A DNA stretch of 64,000 bases, from assembly GCA_034409565.1 (NCBI GenBank), contig DAOUMS010000003.1, forward strand, positions 75,657 to 139,656, written 5' to 3'. Under the pieces are notes generated by a model. The model worked only from the letters and a program-made list of their open reading frames with translations, was not told the DNA's origin and did not search any database. Shown here one piece after another: positions 34,180 through 44,251 of the stretch (its first letter is position 1; each line of letters starts with the position of its first letter). The position numbers were made by a program, and so were the translations under genes. The stretch comes from E44-bin89 sp034409565 (GTDB lineage Bacteria; Chloroflexota; Dehalococcoidia; Dehalococcoidales; RBG-16-60-22).

Positions 34180-35310
34180 TTACCTGAGGCCGTCGGCTAC
34201 CCTCTGGGCGTACTGGTCAGTCATGCCGGCAATATAGTCGGCAACTCTCCGCTCGGTAGAGTCACTGTAAGCCAGGTATTCTGGTGGCAGTCCTTCTTCG
34301 TGTTTGGTGAAGTAATGGTAAAGGCGGCTGACTACTCCTCGTGCCTTCTCGCTCTCCTCCTCGGCGGCCTTCATGTGGTACACCCGGGCAAAGAGGAAAT
34401 CTCGCAGCACGTTGGTGGCATCTAATATCCCGGGACTCATGGTTATCTTGGGATTCTCTATTACTATTTTACCATAACCGCTGGCCGCCCATGAGCTATC
34501 AATAATATCACTGACCATGGTGTTGATGCGCTGTGAATGCGAGATACCCAGCACTTTTACCGCATCCAGGGGCAAGGCGCGTTCCGTGATAATGCCGGCC
34601 CGGATAGCATCGCCAATGTCATGGTTGATATAGGCAATAATGTCTGCCATCTTGACAATCTCACCTTCCAGGGTATCTGTTTCCCCCCACCCTTCACCCA
34701 GCACCTCGCTGCCTGATTTCGAGTGGTTCAGGATGCCGTCCCTGACCTCCAGGGTGAGGTTGAGTCCGCGGCCGTCCTTTTCCAGAAGGTCAACCACCCG
34801 CAGGCTTTGTTCATTATGGCGGAAACCATGCGTGCAGAGCTCGTTGAGCACGTCCTCACCAACGTGACCAAAAGGGGTATGTCCCAGGTCGTGTCCGAGG
34901 GCAATCGCCTCGGTCAGGTCCTCGTTCAGGTTAAGCGCCCGGGCTATGGTACGCCCTATCTGGGAGACTTCCAGGGTGTGGGTCAGGCGTGTCACGTAGT
35001 GGTCGCCCAGCGGCGCAATGAAGACCTGCGTCTTGTGCTTGAGGCGGCGGAACGCCTTGCTGTGTATGATGCGGTCGCGGTCACGCTGGAAAGCGGTTCT
35101 TATCGGGCAGGGTTCTTCGTCTCTCAGCCTGCCTCTGGAAAACCTGCTTTTCACCGCGTACGGTGAGAGGCTTTCCTCTCTTTCCTCACTGAGCTGACGA
35201 ATCGCAAGACGCCTGATCACAAAGGCTTCAATCTCACTGCCAGAATGCCGGAAAATAGACAACTTTATTATACCACATCGGGCAGCGAAAATCTCCGTTG
35301 AGCTTGACAT
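34180..35310 (-). CDS. dgt: Deoxyguanosinetriphosphate triphosphohydrolase-like protein
   Basis: Dgt cleaves dNTPs to deoxynucleosides and triphosphate. HD-domain residues are visible as KHKTQVFIAPLGDHYVTRLT, HTLEVSQIGRTIARALNL (first His), AIALGHDLGHTPFGHVGED (H-D) and VKMADIIAYINHDIGDAI (last Asp). RTAFQRDRDRIIHSKAFRRL is the family N-terminal signature. The start is uncertain: the longest frame begins at 35310, but a GTG at 35220 gives VIRRLAIRQLSEEREESLSP, closer to typical lengths. Neither has a strong ribosome-binding site. It heads the dgt-dnaG-rpoD cluster and diverges from the bifunctional nuclease. Confidence 0.9.
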   Translation of the reverse strand: MSSSTEIFAARCGIIKLSIFRHSGSEIEAFVIRRLAIRQLSEEREESLSPYAVKSRFSRGRLRDEEPCPIRTAFQRDRDRIIHSKAFRRLKHKTQVFIAPLGDHYVTRLTHTLEVSQIGRTIARALNLNEDLTEAIALGHDLGHTPFGHVGEDVLNELCTHGFRHNEQSLRVVDLLEKDGRGLNLTLEVRDGILNHSKSGSEVLGEGWGETDTLEGEIVKMADIIAYINHDIGDAIRAGIITERALPLDAVKVLGISHSQRINTMVSDIIDSSWAASGYGKIVIENPKITMSPGILDATNVLRDFLFARVYHMKAAEEESEKARGVVSRLYHYFTKHEEGLPPEYLAYSDSTERRVADYIAGMTDQYAQRVADGLR

Positions 35311-35368
35311 AATAACTCACAGGTTATAAATCGGGACAATGGCTAAAGGTAATCCGTACCTATTCTGG

Positions 35369-35397
35369 TTGACAAGCATAGCTTACTGCCGTAGAAT
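35369..35397 (+). promoter_or_regulatory. Promoter of the bifunctional nuclease gene
   Basis: A consensus -35 TTGACA (35369-35374), exactly 17 bases, and TAGAAT (35392-35397). The expected start is near 35404, giving a ~29-base leader with a strong ribosome-binding site. Confidence 0.7.
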
Positions 35398-35432
35398 TAA
35401 ATTGCTGGGTGATTAATCGGGGAGGTATGGTT

Positions 35433-35981
35433 ATGATTGAGATGAGCATCGATAGCATCCGGGTGAGTTTGATGAATTACCAGCGGGTGGTAATCCTGAA
35501 GGAAAAAATAGCCAAGCGATATCTCCCTATCTGGATTGGTCCAGCGGAGGCCGATGCCATTGCCGTGAAGCTTCAAGGCGTCACGGTGCCGAGACCCCTT
35601 ACTCACGACCTGCTCAATTCGGTGATTGACTCACTGGGGGCGGCTATAGACTCCATTATCGTCAGCGACCTGAAGAGTGATACTTTCTATGCCAAGATTA
35701 TCCTTAACGTTGATGGCCGGCAGTTAGAGATTGATTCGCGCCCCAGCGATGCCCTGGCCCTGGCGGTGCGCACTGATGCGCCGATATTCGCTGAGGAAGC
35801 CGTTTTAGATAAAGCCGGTATCCTGCTTGATGAAGAGACCGGCAAGCCGATTATGGAGGAATCGGACGAGGTCGACACGAAAGACAAAAAAGTGTCTGAG
35901 GAAGAGATGAAGAAGATGTCGGCTTTCTATGACTTCATCAATACGCTTGACCTGGATGACTTTGACAAGCGCAAATCCTGA
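35433..35981 (+). CDS. Bifunctional nuclease family protein (DUF151)
   Basis: This 182-aa protein has the BFN/DUF151 domain: SLMNYQRVVILKEKIAKRY, LPIWIGPAEADAIAVKLQG, RPLTHDLL and IDSRPSDALALAVRTDAPI. Plant and bacterial members have been reported to cut RNA and DNA. The C-terminal ~50 residues are acidic and variable. ATG 35433 is chosen because GGGGAGG lies seven bases upstream; in-frame GTG 35409 and ATG 35427 fall before or on that site. The next gene starts 34 bases downstream and is likely co-transcribed. Confidence 0.88.
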   Translation: MIEMSIDSIRVSLMNYQRVVILKEKIAKRYLPIWIGPAEADAIAVKLQGVTVPRPLTHDLLNSVIDSLGAAIDSIIVSDLKSDTFYAKIILNVDGRQLEIDSRPSDALALAVRTDAPIFAEEAVLDKAGILLDEETGKPIMEESDEVDTKDKKVSEEEMKKMSAFYDFINTLDLDDFDKRKS

Positions 35982-36015
35982 GAATAACCGGTGCGGTGTA
36001 ATCGGAGACCGAGCG

Positions 36016-36348
36016 GTGGAAGAGAGACTGATTAAAAAACTGATGACCTCGATGAAATGTGAGTCATGCGGTCATAACTATGAGCCTTATAACGTTGACA
36101 TCCTCGGTCACCGCGAAGATATGTGGTTTATGAGAGTGCTCTGCTCTGAGTGCCATACGCAATGCTTGGTGGCGGCGGTGGTGCGGGAGGGCAAAGTACC
36201 GGCAGAGGTAAACGACCTCACCGCTGCCGAGGTAGATAAACTCCGGCGCGAAACGATTAAAATTGATGACGTGCTTGATATGCACAATTTCCTGACAGAA
36301 TTTGATGGTGACTTCTTCAGGCTTTTCAGTCAGGAGAAGCTCCGGTAG
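36016..36348 (+). CDS. Small zinc-ribbon protein of unknown function
   Basis: About 110 aa from GTG 36016, which has GGAG nine bases upstream. A longer frame from 35929 runs into the previous gene and is not favoured. Residues SMKCESCGHNYEPYNVDILG and MRVLCSECHTQCLVAAVV form a two-knuckle zinc ribbon (CxxC...CxxC). The C-terminal half contains DVLDMHNFLTEFDGDFFRLF. I do not recognise a named family. Its position just before the ATP synthase operon and behind DUF151 suggests neither role. Confidence 0.7.
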   Translation: MEERLIKKLMTSMKCESCGHNYEPYNVDILGHREDMWFMRVLCSECHTQCLVAAVVREGKVPAEVNDLTAAEVDKLRRETIKIDDVLDMHNFLTEFDGDFFRLFSQEKLR

Positions 36349-36504
36349 ATTGGTCCTATGATTGTAATTGCCATTTTTGGTGACGGATAGCCCTGACAGA
36401 GAGTGGTTGGGGCTATTTTATTTTCGGGAACCTCTGGTAGTTTATTTCAGCTTGTGATGATAAAATATATTGGGCTGTGCGTTGGCGCAGACATCGAGGC
36501 AAAT

Positions 36505-36729
36505 ATGAGCAGATGGATGGCGGCTCTGCGGCTGGTTGGCGTGGGGTTTTTCATCGGTGGCTCAATTGTACTGGGCGTGGTGGCGGGTATCTGGCTGGAC
36601 AGCCGTCTGGATACCAGCCCTGCTTTGGGAATAGTGGGACTGTTCCTTGGCATTGTCGTTGCTTTCTATGGAGTATACCGGATGCTTATACCGCTGCTGA
36701 AAAACAGGCAAAACGGAGAGGGTGGTTGA
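36505..36729 (+). CDS. atpZ: AtpZ/AtpI-like small membrane protein of the ATP synthase operon
   Basis: About 74 aa with two membrane helices (LVGVGFFIGGSIVLGVVAGI and PALGIVGLFLGIVVAFYGVY) separated by WLDSRLDTS, the AtpZ hairpin pattern. AtpI/AtpZ proteins assist c-ring assembly or Mg/Ca import. ATG 36505 is preceded by GAGGC. The frame extends further upstream without supporting signals. Its stop overlaps the atpB start (TGATG), so the two are translationally coupled. Confidence 0.82.
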   Translation: MSRWMAALRLVGVGFFIGGSIVLGVVAGIWLDSRLDTSPALGIVGLFLGIVVAFYGVYRMLIPLLKNRQNGEGG

Positions 36730-37688
36730 TGGCCGGACGCCGTATTCTGGGGATGCCGCGGCTTCTTCTCGTTGGGCTGCTGTGCCTCTTCGTCCTGATG
36801 TTTGTGGTTGGCTTCCTGGTCGGGCCGCTGGGCAGAAACGTGTTTGGCGACCTGGGACTGCCGGCGTGGCTCAGCCTGCCGCATCCGGAATTTCACCTTC
36901 CGGCAGCAACAGTGTTCCACATCTTTGGCTTTCCGGTGGCCAACAGCATTATCGGTGCCTGGATTACAATGCTGGTTCTTGTCTGCCTGTCATACGTCAT
37001 CACGCGCCGCATGAAGATTGTACCCGGCCGGCTGCAAAGCGCCTTTGAATCACTGCTCGGCTGGCTCTATGACCTCTGCCGCCGGGTGGCCGGAGAGGAA
37101 AACGGGCGGCGGTTCTTCCCGGTGGTGGCCACCATTTTCCTGTTCGTCGCTTTCAATGCCTGGTTGAGCCTGATTCCGGGCTTCGGCTCGATACTGGTAG
37201 CCGGTGCTGAAGGTGAACCAGTGCACCTGCTGCGTGGCGCCAATACCGATATCAACATGCCCCTGGCGCTGGCGCTAATCTCATTTATCTTTGTGGAGTA
37301 TTTCGGTTTGAAGTCGCTGGGGCTGCGCTATCTGGGCAAATTTCTCAACGTGGGTCAATTCTGGCAGAGCCTGGGGCATATCATAAAGGGCCGGCTGCGG
37401 GCCGGACTGGGTGGACTGTTTACCGGCTTTATCCACATCTTTGTCGGCCTTCTGGAAGCACTGAGTGAAATGGTGCGCATTGTCAGTTTCACCTTCCGTC
37501 TTTTTGGCAATATGACCGCCGGCGAAATACTGCTGCTCATCGCGGCCTTTTTAATACCGTGGGTGTTTGCCCTGCCGTTCTATGGTCTTGAGCTGCTCGT
37601 TGGTTTTGTGCAGGCGCTCATCTTTGGTGGGCTGACCCTGGTCTTTCTGACCCTGGCGGTGGCCCACCATGGGGAAGAGTCGGCCTGA
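36729..37688 (+). CDS. atpB: F1Fo ATP synthase subunit a
   Basis: Subunit a forms the stationary proton half-channels. This 319-aa membrane protein has the essential Arg in SEMVRIVSFTFRLFGNMTAG, a typical FFPVVATIFLFVAFNAWLSL helix and a C-terminal LVGFVQALIFGGLTLVFLTL. The frame is open far upstream, but ATG 36729 overlaps the atpZ stop (TGATG) and starts where similarity begins (MAGRRILGMPR). N-terminal ~50 residues include one extra hydrophobic helix. Confidence 0.93.
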   Translation: MAGRRILGMPRLLLVGLLCLFVLMFVVGFLVGPLGRNVFGDLGLPAWLSLPHPEFHLPAATVFHIFGFPVANSIIGAWITMLVLVCLSYVITRRMKIVPGRLQSAFESLLGWLYDLCRRVAGEENGRRFFPVVATIFLFVAFNAWLSLIPGFGSILVAGAEGEPVHLLRGANTDINMPLALALISFIFVEYFGLKSLGLRYLGKFLNVGQFWQSLGHIIKGRLRAGLGGLFTGFIHIFVGLLEALSEMVRIVSFTFRLFGNMTAGEILLLIAAFLIPWVFALPFYGLELLVGFVQALIFGGLTLVFLTLAVAHHGEESA

Positions 37689-37733
37689 TATAAAATAAAT
37701 ATGCCTTGGGCAAATTGCTGAAGGAGGTTAAAT

Positions 37734-37964
37734 ATGGATCCAGTAACGATGAAGATGTTGGCCGTGGGTCTGACGGCCGGGCTGGGGTTACTGGGGCCGG
37801 CACTGGGCATCGGGCTCATTGGTTACTCGGCACTCCAGGGAATAGCCCGTAACCCCGAGGCCAGCGGCCCGATAATGACCAATATGATTCTGGTGGCTGC
37901 TTTCTGCGAGGCAATCGGCATTTACGCGTTGATTGTCGCCATTATCCTGGCATTGATTGTGTAG
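37734..37964 (+). CDS. atpE: F1Fo ATP synthase subunit c
   Basis: The 76-aa rotor-ring proteolipid has two helices joined by the polar loop ARNPEA. The ion-binding Glu is in AAFCEAIGIYALIVAIIL. Compared with Na+-type rings, the helix-1 Gln position is Ile (PALGIGLIGYS) and the residue after the Glu is Ala rather than Ser, which argues for proton coupling. AAGGAGGT precedes the ATG. Confidence 0.95.
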   Translation: MDPVTMKMLAVGLTAGLGLLGPALGIGLIGYSALQGIARNPEASGPIMTNMILVAAFCEAIGIYALIVAIILALIV

Positions 37965-37973
37965 GAGGCCGAT

Positions 37974-38081
37974 ATGGGACAGGATGGCATACCAATTTCA
38001 ATAGGTATTATCATTGCCGCCGCCATACTGGGCGCGTGCTTCGTCCTGGGCATGGTGCTGATGGCTATCCTTTTCGCCTGA
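37974..38081 (+). CDS. 35-aa single-span membrane peptide inside the ATP synthase operon
   Basis: A 36-codon frame starts at ATG 37974 with AGGAGG three bases upstream, nine bases after the atpE stop. It encodes a short polar head (MGQDGIPIS) and one hydrophobic helix (IGIIIAAAILGACFVLGMVL), ending with MAILFA. It sits in the gap between atpE and atpF, where no standard subunit gene is expected. The size, helix and ribosome-binding site suggest a genuine membrane microprotein, perhaps bound to Fo. It matches no family that I know. Confidence 0.6.
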   Translation: MGQDGIPISIGIIIAAAILGACFVLGMVLMAILFA

Positions 38082-38131
38082 CCGGTGCCGGACATACCGT
38101 ATAGGACGGGAAAGGTAATGAGGAGGTAACT

Positions 38132-38641
38132 ATGGAGGGACTTGCCGGACTCGGCATAAATATGCCGACCTTGCTGGCGCAGATTGTGAACGTGGTCATT
38201 CTGCTGGTGGTCCTCTACTTTGTTGCCTACAAACCGGTGATGAGGATGCTGGACGAACGTTCCAAAAGAATCAAGGACAGCATGGCACAGGCCGATGACA
38301 TTAAAGAGCAGGCCGCCCGGACCGAGCAAGAGGTAAAGAAGCAACTGGAGGCGGCCAGCAAGGAAGGGCAGAAACGCATTGCCCAGGCGGTGCAGGCCGG
38401 CGAGGAAATCAGGGAGAAATCGAAGCAGGGCGCCAGGCAGGAAGCCGAGGCGCTTATTACTCGAGCGCGCAGCGGTATCCAGCGGGAGCGCGACGAGGCC
38501 ATCGGCGAGCTGCGGAAAGAAGTGGCTGACCTGACCATCGCGGCGGCGGAGAAGGTCATTGACCGTTCGCTGGACAAGAAGGCGCATCGCGAGCTCATTG
38601 ACAAAGTCCTGAAAGAGAGCGATGCCCTGAAGAAAAAGTAA
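38132..38641 (+). CDS. atpF: F1Fo ATP synthase subunit b
   Basis: This 169-aa peripheral-stalk protein has an N-terminal membrane helix (MPTLLAQIVNVVILLVVLYF) and a long charged coiled coil rich in E, K, A and Q. The conserved segment YKPVMRMLDERSKRIKDSMA follows the helix. GAGGAGGT sits five bases before ATG 38132. It is separated from atpE by the 35-aa peptide gene. Confidence 0.93.
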   Translation: MEGLAGLGINMPTLLAQIVNVVILLVVLYFVAYKPVMRMLDERSKRIKDSMAQADDIKEQAARTEQEVKKQLEAASKEGQKRIAQAVQAGEEIREKSKQGARQEAEALITRARSGIQRERDEAIGELRKEVADLTIAAAEKVIDRSLDKKAHRELIDKVLKESDALKKK

Positions 38642-38661
38642 ACGATTTTCGAGGCATAAAC

Positions 38662-39201
38662 TTGGCGAGAAGAGCGTATTCAAGGCGATATGCGCAGGCG
38701 GTGTTTGAAATCGCCCTGGAAGCAGGCGAGTTGGAACGCTGGCAGTCTGACCTGGAAAAGATTGTCCAGGTGGTGAGTGATGTGGACTTCAAGGCGTTTC
38801 TGGAGAACCCTAAAATTCACCTTGATGAAAAAGAGAAACTGCTCTCCGGGCAGGTGAAAGGGGTAAATCCACTGGCTTTGAACCTGGTACTGTTGCTGGT
38901 CAACCGGAGCAGGCTTGACATAATTGGTGAAATCGCCGATGAGTACCAGCGGTTGTGGAACCGCCACCGCGGCATTGAACTGGCTGAGGTGACCACGGCG
39001 GTGCCGCTGGACAAAGAGGATGAGCAAAAGCTGGCCAGGCATCTCGGCCGCATTGTGGGCAAAAAGGTTGAAATCAAGGCGGATATAAACCCCGGTGTAA
39101 TCGGCGGCTTTATCGCCCGGATAGGTGACCGCTTACTGGATGGCAGCACCCGGAGCCAGCTGGCCGCCTTGAAAAAGGCACTGGTCGGTGTTGAGAGGTG
39201 A
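38662..39201 (+). CDS. atpH: F1Fo ATP synthase subunit delta
   Basis: Delta (OSCP) links F1 to the b stalk. The 179-aa protein begins ARRAYSRRYAQAVFEIALEA and ends in the C-terminal signature GKKVEIKADINPGVIGGFIA, then RIGDRLLDGSTRSQL. The start codon is TTG 38662 with GAGG eight bases upstream. Uniquely here, atpA does not follow: two other genes intervene. Confidence 0.93.
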   Translation: MARRAYSRRYAQAVFEIALEAGELERWQSDLEKIVQVVSDVDFKAFLENPKIHLDEKEKLLSGQVKGVNPLALNLVLLLVNRSRLDIIGEIADEYQRLWNRHRGIELAEVTTAVPLDKEDEQKLARHLGRIVGKKVEIKADINPGVIGGFIARIGDRLLDGSTRSQLAALKKALVGVER

Positions 39202-39239
39202 CCGGCTGATACTTAATTTAAAAGACTGAGGAGGTTTAA

Positions 39240-39695
39240 ATGAAAAAAATCGAGTTACTGAAGCGGTGTCCCATGTTTCGTGACCTGGATGAGGAGCAAC
39301 TGGAACTCATTGCCAGTATGGCCACCAGCGAGGTCTATGAAGTCGGAGAGAGCCTGGGCAAACAGGGAAGAACTCAGGAGAAGGTATTCATCATTGAGGA
39401 TGGTCTGGTTGGCATATACCTGGAGCTGGGACCAATGATGCACCGCCAGATTCAAGCGGCGTCGAACTTTGAGCTGGTGTGCTGGTCGGCAATGCTGGCT
39501 CCCTATCGTATGTACAGCACGGTGACGGCTATCGAGACCACGAAGGTACTGGCCTTCAAGGGCCTGGAACTGGCGCAGCTGTGCCAGACTAAGCCACCGA
39601 TTGGCTGCAAGATAAACCGGAGCGTGGCTCAGACCATAGCCACCAGGCTCAATAGTGCCTATACGCAGTTGATGGGCGTGGCGGCTCAGGATTAG
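39240..39695 (+). CDS. Cyclic-nucleotide-binding-domain protein within the atp operon
   Basis: This 151-aa protein is one CNB (Crp-type) effector domain without a DNA-binding helix-turn-helix. It has LLKRCPMFRDLDEEQLELIA, the beta-roll EVYEVGESLGKQGRTQEKVF, and a phosphate-cassette region NFELVCWSAMLAPYRMYSTV. The cassette keeps an Arg but has Trp where cAMP-binding proteins have the Gly-Glu pair, so the ligand may not be cAMP. GGAGG precedes the ATG. It lies between atpH and acs, all on one strand, suggesting a regulatory or sensor role for either enzyme. Confidence 0.82.
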   Translation: MKKIELLKRCPMFRDLDEEQLELIASMATSEVYEVGESLGKQGRTQEKVFIIEDGLVGIYLELGPMMHRQIQAASNFELVCWSAMLAPYRMYSTVTAIETTKVLAFKGLELAQLCQTKPPIGCKINRSVAQTIATRLNSAYTQLMGVAAQD

Positions 39696-39805
39696 TGCCA
39701 CACTGGATATTCTGCAGCCGGCAGGCAGTGTAGGCTCAAAATGGCCAGGAAGAGCGAACGAAACGCAATGTGTTGTAACCGGATAAGAATGAGACGGAGG
39801 ATTTA

Positions 39806-41773
39806 ATGAGCGAGGTTAAAGGGATTACATCAATGATGGGGGAGAAGAGAAGTTTCAACCCCCCGAAAGAATTCACCGAATCGGCGTATATTAAGAGTAT
39901 GGCTGAGTATAAGAAGCTCTACCAGAGGTCGATTGAAGACCCTGACGGGTTCTGGGGGGAAATGGCGGAGCAGCTGGACTGGTTCACGAAGTGGGACAAG
40001 GTTCTGGTTGAGGACTTTGAGGAGGGGAAACATGAATGGTTCGTGGGGGGCAAGCTGAATATCAGCTATAACTGCCTTGACCGTCACCTCAAGACGTGGC
40101 GCCGGAACAAGGCGGCTCTCATCTGGGAAGGTGACATCGGCGATACCAAGGTAATGACCTACCAGCAGCTCCACCGCGAGGTCTGTAAATTCGCCAACGT
40201 ATTGAAGAAGATGGGTGTGAAGAAGGGCGACCGCGTCTCGATATACCTGCCCATGATACTCGAGTTGCCCATTGCCATGCTGGCCTGTGCCCGTATTGGC
40301 GCTATTCACAGTGTTGTCTTTGGCGGGTTCAGCGCAGAGGCACTGCGCGACCGGATACTGGACTGCAACTCGGGAACGCTTATCTGCTGCGATGGTTACT
40401 ATCGCGGCGGGCGCGTTATCCGCAGCAAGGATAACGCCGACCAGGCGCTTGAGTCCTGTCCCGGTGTAAAAAATGTTATTGTGGTCAAGCGGGCGGACAT
40501 CAGCGTGCCCATGAAAGAGAAACGTGACCATTACTGGCATGACCTTATGGGCGGCGTGGAGATAAAACCCGTCTGTGATGTTGCCAGATTGGATGCAGAA
40601 GACCCACTGTTTATCCTGTATACGAGCGGCAGCACTCGCAAGCCAAAGGGCGTCATGCATACCCAGGCGGGTTATCTGCTGCATGCTTATCAGTCGTTCA
40701 AATGGATATTTGATGTCAAGGAAGAGGACGTTTTCTGGTGCACGGCCGATATCGGCTGGGTGACCGGTCACACCTATATCGTCTACGGGCCCCTGTCCTA
40801 TGGCGCCACGTGCGTCATGTTCGAGGGTATCCCCACCTATCCGCACCCGGACCGGTTCTGGGATATCGTGGAGAAGTACCAGGTTGACATTTTTTATACC
40901 GCCCCCACGGCTATACGCGCCCTGATGCGTGAGGGTGAAGAGTGGCCCAACAAACATGACCTGAGCTCGCTGAGGCTTCTGGGCACCGTGGGTGAGCCGA
41001 TTAACCCCGAGGCATGGATGTGGTACTACAATGTCATTGGCAAGGAAAGATGCCCCATTGTGGATACCTGGTGGCAGACGGAGACCGGAGGCATCCTCAT
41101 CACCACCTTGCCGGGAGCCATGCCGGCCAAGCCCGGCTCCGCCGGCGTACCATTCTTCGGCGTCGAGCCGGCAATACTGCGGGAAGATGGCTCTGCCGTG
41201 GGCGTAAACGAAGGTGGTTATCTGGTGATAAAGCGGCCGTGGCCCGGTCTGATGCGCGGGGTATTCGGTGACCCGAAGCGGTTCAAGGAAACTTACTTTG
41301 TCCGCTTCCCGGGTGTTTACACCACCGGTGACGGGGCCAGGCTGGATGAAGACAGCTACTACTGGCTGGTGGGCCGTATCGACGATGTCATCAATGTCTC
41401 CGGTCACCGCATCGGTACCGCCGAGGTCGAAAGTGCGCTCGTTTCCCATGAGAAGGTGGCTGAAGCCGCGGTGGTCGGTATGCCCCACGAGGTGAAAGGA
41501 CAGGGCATTTACGCCTACGTTACTTTGAAGGCTGGCCTGGAAGGCAGCGATGACCTCAAGAAAGAGCTCGTCGCTCACGTCCGCAAGGAAATCGGCCCCA
41601 TCGCCACGCCGGATAAAATTCAGTTTGCCGAAGGTCTGCCCAAGACCAGGAGCGGGAAAATAATGCGCCGCATCCTGGTCAAGATTGCGGCTGGAGATGT
41701 CAGCAATCTTGGAGATACCAGCACGCTGGCCGACCCTTCGGTGGTGGAGAGCCTCGTTGAGGGCAGACAGTAA
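39806..41773 (+). CDS. acs: Acetyl-CoA synthetase (AMP-forming)
   Basis: This 655-aa ANL enzyme makes acetyl-CoA from acetate, ATP and CoA. Motifs include IHSVVFGGFSAEALRDRI, the A3 loop YTSGSTRKPKGVMHT, A5 VDTWWQTETGG, A7 YTTGDGARLDEDSYYWLVGR, A8 DVINVSGHRIGTAEVE and the C-terminal catalytic Lys in KTRSGKIMRRIL. One oddity: the A3 loop has Arg278 (codon CGC) where the family has Gly (STGKPKG). GGAGG lies six bases before ATG 39806. Its position between atpH and atpA is unusual and is discussed in the findings. Confidence 0.95.
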   Translation: MSEVKGITSMMGEKRSFNPPKEFTESAYIKSMAEYKKLYQRSIEDPDGFWGEMAEQLDWFTKWDKVLVEDFEEGKHEWFVGGKLNISYNCLDRHLKTWRRNKAALIWEGDIGDTKVMTYQQLHREVCKFANVLKKMGVKKGDRVSIYLPMILELPIAMLACARIGAIHSVVFGGFSAEALRDRILDCNSGTLICCDGYYRGGRVIRSKDNADQALESCPGVKNVIVVKRADISVPMKEKRDHYWHDLMGGVEIKPVCDVARLDAEDPLFILYTSGSTRKPKGVMHTQAGYLLHAYQSFKWIFDVKEEDVFWCTADIGWVTGHTYIVYGPLSYGATCVMFEGIPTYPHPDRFWDIVEKYQVDIFYTAPTAIRALMREGEEWPNKHDLSSLRLLGTVGEPINPEAWMWYYNVIGKERCPIVDTWWQTETGGILITTLPGAMPAKPGSAGVPFFGVEPAILREDGSAVGVNEGGYLVIKRPWPGLMRGVFGDPKRFKETYFVRFPGVYTTGDGARLDEDSYYWLVGRIDDVINVSGHRIGTAEVESALVSHEKVAEAAVVGMPHEVKGQGIYAYVTLKAGLEGSDDLKKELVAHVRKEIGPIATPDKIQFAEGLPKTRSGKIMRRILVKIAAGDVSNLGDTSTLADPSVVESLVEGRQ

Positions 41774-41834
41774 AATAAGTGAAGTAAATTAATTCAGAGC
41801 TGACGAAACCGCCAGCGGAAAGGAGGTAGCTCCG

Positions 41835-43376
<1,542 letters not shown>

Positions 43377-43379
43377 CGC

Positions 43380-44237
43380 TTGGCTAATATCCGTGCCATC
43401 AAGCGAAGAATACGGGGCGTGCAGAGCACGTCCAAAATAACCAGGGCCATGGAAATGATTGCTGCCTCCAAGATGAGACGGGCGCAGGAGCGTGGTCTGG
43501 CCGGCAGGCCTTACTCAGATAAAATCCAGCAGGTCATTGCCGATCTGGCCGCCTTGACCGAGGCCGGCCGGGAACCGCATCCGCTCCTGCAGCGGCGGCC
43601 GGTAAATAAAATTGCTCTGGTCCACATCACGCCCGACCGCGGTCTGTGCGGTGGGCTGGTCAGCAGTCTCAACCGCACCATTGCCAGCTATATGCTGGAG
43701 CAGAAGGTGCCGGTTACCGTTATCGCTGTCGGCCGGAAGGGGCTTGATTTTATACGTCGCTGTGAAAAGGAAGTACTGGCTGAGTTTACCCTCCTCGGCG
43801 ACCGCCCCAGCCTGATGGATACCCTGCCCATTTCACACATTTTGATTGACGATTACAACCAAGGTGCTTTTGACCTGGTCTGCCTGGTCTACGCCCACTT
43901 TGTTTCCACGATGGTGCAGCGTCCCTGCGTGCAGCAGTTGCTTCCCGTGGCGCCGGCCAGTATTCCGGCGGTGCAGAATGTGGAATACATCTATGAACCC
44001 GGACCTGATGTGGTGCTGGGTAACCTTCTGCCCCGCTTCGTGGAGATGGAGGTTTACCATGCCATTCTGGAGTCTATCGCCAGCGAGCAGTCGGCGCGGA
44101 TGGTGGCCATGAAGAGCGCCACCGATAATGCCAGTGAGCTGATTGATGACCTGACCCTGCTCTATAATAAAGCCCGCCAGGAGGCGATTACCACCGAACT
44201 TCTGGACATTGCCGGTGGTGTGGAAGCCCTGGCCTGA
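43380..44237 (+). CDS. atpG: F1Fo ATP synthase subunit gamma
   Basis: Gamma is the rotating central shaft. The 285-aa protein has the N-terminal helix ANIRAIKRRIRGVQSTSKIT, then RAMEMIAASKMRRAQ, the Rossmann-like core (ITPDRGLCGGLVSSLNR) and the C-terminal helix AMKSATDNASELIDDLTLLY. The start is TTG 43380, three bases after the atpA stop, with GGAGGG inside the atpA end. Confidence 0.94.
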   Translation: MANIRAIKRRIRGVQSTSKITRAMEMIAASKMRRAQERGLAGRPYSDKIQQVIADLAALTEAGREPHPLLQRRPVNKIALVHITPDRGLCGGLVSSLNRTIASYMLEQKVPVTVIAVGRKGLDFIRRCEKEVLAEFTLLGDRPSLMDTLPISHILIDDYNQGAFDLVCLVYAHFVSTMVQRPCVQQLLPVAPASIPAVQNVEYIYEPGPDVVLGNLLPRFVEMEVYHAILESIASEQSARMVAMKSATDNASELIDDLTLLYNKARQEAITTELLDIAGGVEALA

Positions 44238-44251
44238 CCGAGGAGGTAATA

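Noticed and set aside
39830..41578. A 582-codon open frame antisense to acs
   Set aside because: It is an exact shadow of a well-supported gene in GC-rich DNA and has no recognisable domain or ribosome-binding site.
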